From Hydrogenobacter sp. T-2 (GTDB lineage: Bacteria > Aquificota > Aquificia > Aquificales > Aquificaceae), in contig NZ_CP117180.1 of the NCBI RefSeq assembly GCF_033971325.1, forward strand, positions 688,041 to 752,040: a stretch of DNA of 64,000 bases, written 5' to 3'. The notes below the pieces were generated by a model that had not been told where the DNA came from, did no database searches, and saw nothing but the letters and a program-made list of their open reading frames with translations. Positions 57,018 to 64,000 of the stretch are shown here, one piece after another (position 1 is the first letter of the stretch; each line of letters opens with the position of its first letter). A program made the position numbers and the translations under genes.

Positions 57018-58465
57018 TGCTTGGCTTTGACCTTGGTTATCTTGTGGCAGTGCCCCTTATAGGTGCTATCCTTTCTCTCCTATCTCCTATAAGGCTTCTT
57101 GTTGCGGTTGTTTTCAGTCTGCTTTCACTGACTCTTTCCTTGTATGCCTTTTACATAACCTTAAGCATGCATGAACCCATCTATCAATGGGTAGGAGGCT
57201 GGCCTGCACCACTTGGAATTGGCTTTAAGTTAGATGGTGTTTCGGGCTTTTTCCTTATGATGAGCGGGGTGGTGAGCTTTGCGGTGGGAGTATACTCTCT
57301 GGGTTTTTTCAAAGAAGGCTACAAGAGACAAGAAGGGTTTTTCTGGTTTTTCTTCTTTTTCCTCTGGACGGGGCTTAATGCCTTTTTCCTCTCTGAGGAC
57401 CTCTTTAACCTGTATGTTGCCCTTGAGGTGCTTTCCCTTACTGCGGTGGTGCTTGTTGCCCTTCCAGGCTATAGAAAAGCCATAAAGGCTTCTGTGAACT
57501 ATCTGTTTTTGTCTTTGTTTGCTTCCATGTTCTACCTCTTTGGCGTTGCCATGCTATACACCAATTACGGAACTCTTAGCATGTCCCTACTTGCCCAGAG
57601 GCTTACTGGAACTGAGGCTTTTGTTTTTACGCTTTTTCCCCTTGTCTTGGCTCTTTCCATAAAGTCCGCCCTTTTACCCTTTCACTTTTGGCTTCCACCA
57701 GCCCACTCAAGCACGGTGGCACCTGCCAGTGCCCTCCTCTCTGGGCTTGTGGTAAAACCACCTGCATACCTGATACTTAGACTTTGGCTTGATGTTTTTC
57801 CAGACAACCTGAGCCTTGAATACCTGAGCTGGGTTTTGGGTGGGCTTGGTGCTCTTGCAGTGTTTTTTGGCTCCTATTACGCCATAAGGCAGAGAACCAT
57901 AAAGATGCTCTTGGCATACTCTACCGTTGCACAGATGGGATACCTTTTTTTGATGGTCCCCATATACTACAAAGCCCAAAGCCTTGAGGTTAAAACCATT
58001 GTCCTTCAGGGTTTTGCTCTTCAAGCTCTTTCCCATGCCTTGGCAAAAGCCAGCATGTTCTTATCTTCTGGAAACGCTATATATGTGGCTAGGAGGGATG
58101 AGCTTTCTTACATGCCAGGCTTTGCCCACAGTCATCCTTTTACCTTCTTTGCCCTCTTCTTCTCGGGTGCCACCCTTATAGGTCTGCCACTAAGCGGTGG
58201 CTTTGTTGCCAAGTTTCTACTTCTAAAGGCTTCTATAAAGATAGGCTTCGTGTTTCAGGGTATCATATTCCTTCTGGGAAGTTTGCTTGCGGCTATGTAT
58301 ATTTACCCTATTTGGAAGGAGAGCTTTTCTTCTAAGCCAGAAAAACTTTATGACAAGCCCATTCCACGCTCTATGGAACTTTCCGCCTTTACGCTTGGGT
58401 TTATAGCCTTTTCCATAGGGCTAATTTCAGGCTTTTTAATACAAGGAATTACGGGAAGAGACTAA
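57014..58465 (+). CDS. mrpD: Na+/H+ antiporter subunit D
   Basis: A 483-residue protein with about 14 membrane helices of the NuoM/N antiporter family. SEDLFNLYVALEVLSLTAVVLVAL contains the conserved helix-5 Glu, and KSALLPFHFWLPPAHSSTVAPASALLSGLVVK contains the helix-7 Lys and the family signature. It lies 1 base before the MrpA-like gene. It should form one of the proton or sodium channels of the complex. Confidence 0.92.
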   Translation: MMLGFDLGYLVAVPLIGAILSLLSPIRLLVAVVFSLLSLTLSLYAFYITLSMHEPIYQWVGGWPAPLGIGFKLDGVSGFFLMMSGVVSFAVGVYSLGFFKEGYKRQEGFFWFFFFFLWTGLNAFFLSEDLFNLYVALEVLSLTAVVLVALPGYRKAIKASVNYLFLSLFASMFYLFGVAMLYTNYGTLSMSLLAQRLTGTEAFVFTLFPLVLALSIKSALLPFHFWLPPAHSSTVAPASALLSGLVVKPPAYLILRLWLDVFPDNLSLEYLSWVLGGLGALAVFFGSYYAIRQRTIKMLLAYSTVAQMGYLFLMVPIYYKAQSLEVKTIVLQGFALQALSHALAKASMFLSSGNAIYVARRDELSYMPGFAHSHPFTFFALFFSGATLIGLPLSGGFVAKFLLLKASIKIGFVFQGIIFLLGSLLAAMYIYPIWKESFSSKPEKLYDKPIPRSMELSAFTLGFIAFSIGLISGFLIQGITGRD

Positions 58466-58466
58466 C

Positions 58467-59948
58467 ATGGACCAGTTTATGGTGCTTAGTTTACTCTTTA
58501 GCTCCTTTGTGGCGAGCCTTGTGATAGCGTTCTTAAAGGAGGAGTGGTATACCCTTAGAACCCTTGTAAACATAAGTGCTGCGGTATACAAGCTCTTTGT
58601 AATAGCATACCTTCTTTTGGCTGTGTATCAGGGTAGGGTTTTTGAAATAAGCTATCCCATGGTATCCTTTGCGGACTTTCACCTCAAAATAGACCCACTT
58701 GGGCTTTTGTTTGTGAGCCTGTCTTCCTTCTTGTGGCTTCTCACCACCTTCTACGCAGTTGGTTATCTTGAGGGTTCTCCAAACCGCAGGCGGTTTTTCA
58801 CTTTCTTTAACCTTGCGGTCACTTCTACTATGGGTATTGCTCTCGCAGGTAACCTCTTTACCTTCTTCCTCTTTTATGAACTTCTTACTCTAAGCACCTA
58901 TCCTCTTGTAGTTCACAGGGGGACCAAAAAGGCTCTGAGTGCAGGAGGTGTTTATCTGTTATATACCTTTCTTGGCGGAAGCCTTTTCCTTATATGTGTG
59001 GTTATCCTCTATGTCTTAGTAGGCGATGGAAACTTTAGTGTGGATGGCAACACCCAACTCAAGGCTTGGGCTATGGCAAACCCCCACTTGGCAAGTTTGC
59101 TCTTTTATGGTCTGTTCTTCGGAATGGCGGTAAAGGCAGCAGTTTTTCCACTTCATGGTTGGCTCACAAGGGCAATGGTGGCACCAGCCCCAGTTAGTGC
59201 ACTCCTGCATGCGGTAGCAGTGGTAAAGGCAGGAGCCTTTGGCGTTGCAAGGCTTGTTTATGACCTCTACGGTGCGGAGACAGTTGACGCTCTAAACCTC
59301 TGGCAACCTCTTGCTTACCTTGCGGGCTTTACCATAGTATTTGGTTCTTTTATGGCGGTATTCCAAAAGGAGCTTAAAAAAAGGCTTGCCTATTCCACAA
59401 TAAGCCACCTCTCATATATACTCTTAGGTCTATTAATTCCTGGACCCATTGCCACCATGGGTGCTCTCCTACACTTAGTAAACCATGGCGTAATGAAAAT
59501 AACCCTCTTTATGTGCGTAGGAAATTACTCAGAAACTTACGGAATACATAAGGTAGAAGAGGTAAAGGGAATAGGTAAAAAAATGCCTCTTACTACCCTT
59601 GCGATTACCATTGCCTCCCTTGGTCTTATAGGTCTTCCCTTTACCGCAGGCTACATTACAAAGGAGTATCTACAAAAGGGTGCTCAGATTGCAGGTGTGG
59701 AATGGGCTGTATATGTGCTCTATGCAAGCTCTCTATTGAGTGCCCTCTATCTACTACCTATAGTCTTCAGTGCATGGTTTGGCAGAGGAGAGTTTAAGAA
59801 AGAGAGAAACACAAACCTTGAAACAAACCCCCTTATGCTCCTGCCACCCCTTATAACGGGACTATTAACAGTGCTTATATGGCTATCCACAAAGACACCC
59901 ATAAACCCCATTCTCTGGACTGAGCTAATTGTAAAGGGCTACCCCTAA
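58467..59948 (+). CDS. mrpA: MrpA N-terminal/NuoL-like antiporter subunit
   Basis: A 493-residue protein of about 14 helices. LFYELLTLSTYPLVV contains the helix-5 Glu, and KAAVFPLHGWLTRAMVAPAPVSALLHAVAVVKAG is closer to NuoL/MrpA than to MrpD. It stops at the length of an antiporter core, lacking the DUF4040 and later parts of full MrpA (~770-800 residues); DUF4040 is in the gene at 55876. It ends the operon, 21 bases before eno. Confidence 0.82.
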   Translation: MDQFMVLSLLFSSFVASLVIAFLKEEWYTLRTLVNISAAVYKLFVIAYLLLAVYQGRVFEISYPMVSFADFHLKIDPLGLLFVSLSSFLWLLTTFYAVGYLEGSPNRRRFFTFFNLAVTSTMGIALAGNLFTFFLFYELLTLSTYPLVVHRGTKKALSAGGVYLLYTFLGGSLFLICVVILYVLVGDGNFSVDGNTQLKAWAMANPHLASLLFYGLFFGMAVKAAVFPLHGWLTRAMVAPAPVSALLHAVAVVKAGAFGVARLVYDLYGAETVDALNLWQPLAYLAGFTIVFGSFMAVFQKELKKRLAYSTISHLSYILLGLLIPGPIATMGALLHLVNHGVMKITLFMCVGNYSETYGIHKVEEVKGIGKKMPLTTLAITIASLGLIGLPFTAGYITKEYLQKGAQIAGVEWAVYVLYASSLLSALYLLPIVFSAWFGRGEFKKERNTNLETNPLMLLPPLITGLLTVLIWLSTKTPINPILWTELIVKGYP

Positions 59949-59951
59949 TAA

Positions 59952-61524
<1,573 letters not shown>

Positions 61525-61561
61525 GAGCTTAGCCTCTTTCAGTGTTATAATTTAAAGAATT

Positions 61562-62311
61562 ATGAGAGGGATATTTACAGCCTTGTCTTTGTTTTCTCTA
61601 ATATGGTTAGCCTCCTGTGGGGGCATAACCAAAGAGGAGTTTGACAAAAGAATTGCAAGCCTTGAGGGCAGAATATCACAGCTTGAAGAAAGACAGAGGT
61701 CTTTGGAAGAGAGAAACCTGAGGACAGAAGCAAGAGTGGACACTCTCTCTGAAAACCTTGCAAGGACAAGGCTTGAACTGGAAAGGCTTAGAGTTGAAAG
61801 ACAAAGCACTGCTCAAGCTACCAGGTTGCCAGAGCCAATAAGGGAAGTGCCACAGCCTTCACCAAGTATTCCAGAAAGGGTGCAGGAAACTCCTCTGGCT
61901 CAACGCGACAACCCACAGCAGGCAACTGAAGAGTATCAAAGGGAATACGATGAAGCACTAAGGCTTTACAACTTAAGACAGCTAAACCAAGCAAGAGACA
62001 AGTTTATAGATTTTATAAGAAGGTATCCGAGGACACCTCTCACGGACAACGCCTATCTGTGGCTTGGTGTGGTCTACAGAGACCTTGGAGAAACGAACAA
62101 AGCGGAAGCGGTTTGGCTTACCCTAGTGGAAAGGTGCCAAAGGAAAGAGATGGTAGACTGCAACAAAGCGCCTTCTGCCTTGCTTCAATTGGCAAGGCTT
62201 TACGAACAAAGAGGAGACAATCAAAAGGCAAGGGAATACTACGAGGCTATACTGAGAGATTATCCACTTTCTGAGGAGGCTGGAACTGCAAGGACAAGGC
62301 TTGGAAGGTGA
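61562..62311 (+). CDS. CpoB/YbgF-like TPR lipoprotein
   Basis: A 249-residue lipoprotein with lipobox LASC near residue 18. A coiled coil fills residues about 25-80, then a Pro-rich linker, and two to three tetratricopeptide repeats (about 125-245: YDEALRLYNLRQLNQARDKF, NAYLWLGVVYRDLGETNKAEA). This is the CpoB architecture, which coordinates outer-membrane constriction with the Tol-Pal system, although no tol/pal gene is present here. TATAAT (61546-61551) lies 10 bases before the ATG. Confidence 0.85.
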   Translation: MRGIFTALSLFSLIWLASCGGITKEEFDKRIASLEGRISQLEERQRSLEERNLRTEARVDTLSENLARTRLELERLRVERQSTAQATRLPEPIREVPQPSPSIPERVQETPLAQRDNPQQATEEYQREYDEALRLYNLRQLNQARDKFIDFIRRYPRTPLTDNAYLWLGVVYRDLGETNKAEAVWLTLVERCQRKEMVDCNKAPSALLQLARLYEQRGDNQKAREYYEAILRDYPLSEEAGTARTRLGR

Positions 62312-62312
62312 T

Positions 62313-62999
62313 ATGAAAATACCAAAACACTTGGCGGTTATAATGGATGGAAACGGAAGATGGGCGAGGGAAAGTGGTCTGCCAAGGATAGCAGGTCACT
62401 ATGAAGGGGTAAAGAGGGGAGAAGAACTTGTAGATGCTTGTATAGAGCTTGGTATAAGGTGGCTCACCCTTTTTGCCTTTTCCACAGAAAACTGGAAAAG
62501 ACCAGACTTTGAGGTAAATGCTCTGATGAGACTCCTTGAGGGATATCTCAGGGAAAGAAGTCATTTGCTACTGGAAAAGGGTATAAGGGTTTCTTTTATA
62601 GGAAGGCGGGACAGACTACCCAAAGGTCTATTAATGGAGATGGAGAGGGTTGAGAAGTTAAGACCCTCTGAAGAAAAAATTCATGTCATCCTTGCTATTG
62701 ATTACGGCGGTAGAGACGAGATACTAAGAACCTTTAAGAAGATAAGTGAAGCGGGTCTTGAGCCTACAGAAAAGCTCTTTAATCTGTTTTCAGACCTACC
62801 AGAAGCACCAGACCCAGACCTTCTTATAAGAACAGGTGGAGAAAAGAGAATATCCAACTTTCTTCTCTGGCACTTGGCTTACACAGAGCTATACTTTACT
62901 GATACTTACTGGCCAGATTTTAGGAAAGAAGAGCTCGTAAAAGCCCTTGAAGACTTTTCAAGGAGGGAAAGAAGGTTTGGAGCGATCCTTCAGGAGTAG
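62313..62999 (+). CDS. uppS: isoprenyl transferase (undecaprenyl diphosphate synthase)
   Basis: A 228-residue cis-prenyltransferase making the lipid carrier for cell-wall precursors. HLAVIMDGNGRWARESGLPRIAGHYEG holds the catalytic Asp and substrate loop, TLFAFSTENWKRP follows, and DLLIRTGGEKRISNFLLWHLAYTELYF is the second signature. I use ATG 62313 with GGAAGGTGAT upstream instead of the TTG at 62301. cdsA follows with an overlap. Confidence 0.95.
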   Translation: MKIPKHLAVIMDGNGRWARESGLPRIAGHYEGVKRGEELVDACIELGIRWLTLFAFSTENWKRPDFEVNALMRLLEGYLRERSHLLLEKGIRVSFIGRRDRLPKGLLMEMERVEKLRPSEEKIHVILAIDYGGRDEILRTFKKISEAGLEPTEKLFNLFSDLPEAPDPDLLIRTGGEKRISNFLLWHLAYTELYFTDTYWPDFRKEELVKALEDFSRRERRFGAILQE

Positions 63000-63687
63000 A
63001 GAATCCATAGGAATACTCATAGGCGTGCTTACTATAGCGGTAGTTCTATCTCCTTACCCTGTTTTCTATGCGAGCCTTCTTGCTCTTTCCTTGCTTATAG
63101 GCTACGAGGTTTCTAAGGCTCTAAAGTTTGAATTTTTCCATATGCCTCCCATTACCTTTTTAATTAGCTCCATATCCTTTGAGCTCGGTATCGTTTCTGC
63201 CCTTCTTTTGTCCCTTTACGCCGGTCGGAAGCGGTGGTCTATAGATGAGTTCTTCAAGACTTTACTGATATGCGTGTATGCGGGAGTCCTTCCTGTGTTT
63301 TTACTTAGTCTGAAAGAGGACTATGCTCTACTAAAACTCCTGATCTTTGTTTGGGCGGTGGACGTGTTTTCTTACTACGTGGGAAAGAACTTCGGCAAGA
63401 GACCTTTATCTCCAAAGCTATCGCCAAAGAAAACATGGGAGGGTGTTGCAGGTGGTGGCATTGCCGGTGCTGTAGTCTTGTTAGCCCTTCATGGCTTTAA
63501 AGGCTTTCTGTGGTCTTTACCTCTGGTAGTCGTAGCTCTTATGGGAGACCTTTTTAAGAGCTTTATAAAGAGACAGGTAGGTATAAAGGATTTCTCCAAC
63601 GTGCTTGGAGAACATGGTGGGTTTACAGACAGGTTTGACTCTTTACTTTTTACAGCACCAGTTTATCTATTTCTTTTAAAATTTTGA
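62977..63687 (+). CDS. cdsA: phosphatidate cytidylyltransferase
   Basis: A ~236-residue membrane enzyme making CDP-diacylglycerol. Six to seven membrane helices are predicted. LSPKKTWEGVAGGGIAG and the end signature GDLFKSFIKRQVGIKDFSNVLGEHGGFTDRFDSLLF (read in parts) identify the CDP-alcohol transferase family. The start is a TTG at 62977 with an AAGGAGG site about 10 bases before it; a TTG at 62947 would be longer but lies before the ribosome site. The protein is a little shorter than most homologues. It overlaps uppS by 23 bases. Confidence 0.88.
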   Translation: MERSFRSRESIGILIGVLTIAVVLSPYPVFYASLLALSLLIGYEVSKALKFEFFHMPPITFLISSISFELGIVSALLLSLYAGRKRWSIDEFFKTLLICVYAGVLPVFLLSLKEDYALLKLLIFVWAVDVFSYYVGKNFGKRPLSPKLSPKKTWEGVAGGGIAGAVVLLALHGFKGFLWSLPLVVVALMGDLFKSFIKRQVGIKDFSNVLGEHGGFTDRFDSLLFTAPVYLFLLKF

Positions 63688-63690
63688 AGC

Positions 63691-64000
63691 ATGGAAAAGA
63701 TTAGGTCCTGGATAGAAGAGGCTATTTCCCCGGGTTATGAGTATGAAGTGTATATGGAGCGTAGAAAAAAGACAACCCTTGAGAGTGCAGATGAGAGCTT
63801 GGAAAATCTTTTGAAGGCAGAGGAGGCAGGAATTGGCATAAGGGTCTTCAAAGATAGAAAAATGGGCTTTTCTTACACCACTGACCTTGATAAAGAAGCT
63901 GTGAAAGAGTGTGTAAAAGTTGCCACACAGGTGTGTGATATAACACCAGAAGACTATGGGTTTTCTCTCGGTGCTTGTCAGGACTTTGGAAAGTTGGAAA
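63691..64000 (+). CDS. pmbA: TldD/PmbA-family metalloprotease, 3' end cut off
   Basis: The first ~103 residues are visible; the gene runs off the window. EYEVYMERRKKTTLESADESLENL and GIGIRVFKDRKMGFSYTTDL match the N-terminal domain of PmbA/TldD proteins, which act as a heterodimeric metalloprotease on peptides. It starts 3 bases after cdsA. Whether it is pmbA or tldD cannot be settled from the N-terminus alone, but the EVYMERR opening favours PmbA. Confidence 0.78.
   Translation, partial: MEKIRSWIEEAISPGYEYEVYMERRKKTTLESADESLENLLKAEEAGIGIRVFKDRKMGFSYTTDLDKEAVKECVKVATQVCDITPEDYGFSLGACQDFGKLE

Noticed and set aside
54918-59948. Reading the operon as respiratory complex I or a hydrogenase
   Set aside because: MrpE, MrpF and MrpG signatures are specific to Mrp-type complexes, and no catalytic NuoB/C/D-like subunit is adjacent.

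Overview
The window looks like a chromosome segment of a thermophilic, Gram-negative bacterium of the order Aquificales, close to Hydrogenobacter/Thermocrinis. This is an inference from gene content: an archaeal-type ATP-dependent DNA ligase, LPS genes (gmhA, kdsB, lpxC, an LptE-like protein), citramalate synthase, an eno-ftsB pair, moderate GC and extreme compaction. Most genes overlap or abut. Convergent genes have almost no space for terminators, and many promoters place a TATAAT-like box only 6-8 bases before the start codon, which points to leaderless mRNAs.

Layout. 1-4275: a ferritin-like protein (cut by the window edge), then gmhA, nadK, a DUF815 ATPase and the ligase as one tight operon, followed by a convergent tRNA-Met. 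4374-10793: a likely self-contained sensing and response unit. A substrate-binding lipoprotein, a membrane histidine kinase and an NtrC-type activator come first, then an intergenic region with a near-perfect sigma-54 promoter and an upstream palindrome, then a Tat-exported DsrE-like protein and an outer-membrane porin. 10928-15693: ppx/gppA, tRNA-Ser, an NfeD protease, hisIE, scpA, accD and a small membrane protein.

15719-16213: a CRISPR array of eight repeats and seven spacers with no cas genes in the window. The spacer next to the presumed leader is identical over all 38 bases to part of dnaG, about 30 kb away in the same window. This is self-targeting and is the most striking observation here. 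16591-25454: cysS, folD, a trehalose cluster (TreT-like glycosyltransferase, an internally duplicated DUF5752-like protein, an OtsA-OtsB fusion), ubiD, an unrecognised helical protein and a lipoprotein nuclease. 25455-33597: a heavy-metal RND efflux system (CusCBA-like) with its own two-component regulator and a Cys-containing periplasmic protein. The same GATTAAC direct repeat with an 11-base period sits in front of both of its promoters.

33756-43378: gltB, an MFS transporter, small lipoproteins, tsaB, a redox group (flavin reductase, 2Fe-2S ferredoxin, an NfnA-like protein with a lost NAD(P) glycine motif), a tail-anchored coiled-coil protein and kdsB. 43303-50624: lpxC, hemD, dnaG, cimA, a C-terminal processing protease and tsaD. 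50631-52222: an AT-rich PIN/XRE-IrrE pair that looks like a toxin-antitoxin module, inserted after fmt-ribD. 54918-59948: an Mrp-type cation/proton antiporter operon in the E-F-G-(A C-terminus+B)-C-D-(A N-terminus-like) order. 59970-64000: eno, ftsB, a CpoB-like lipoprotein, uppS, cdsA and the start of pmbA/tldD.
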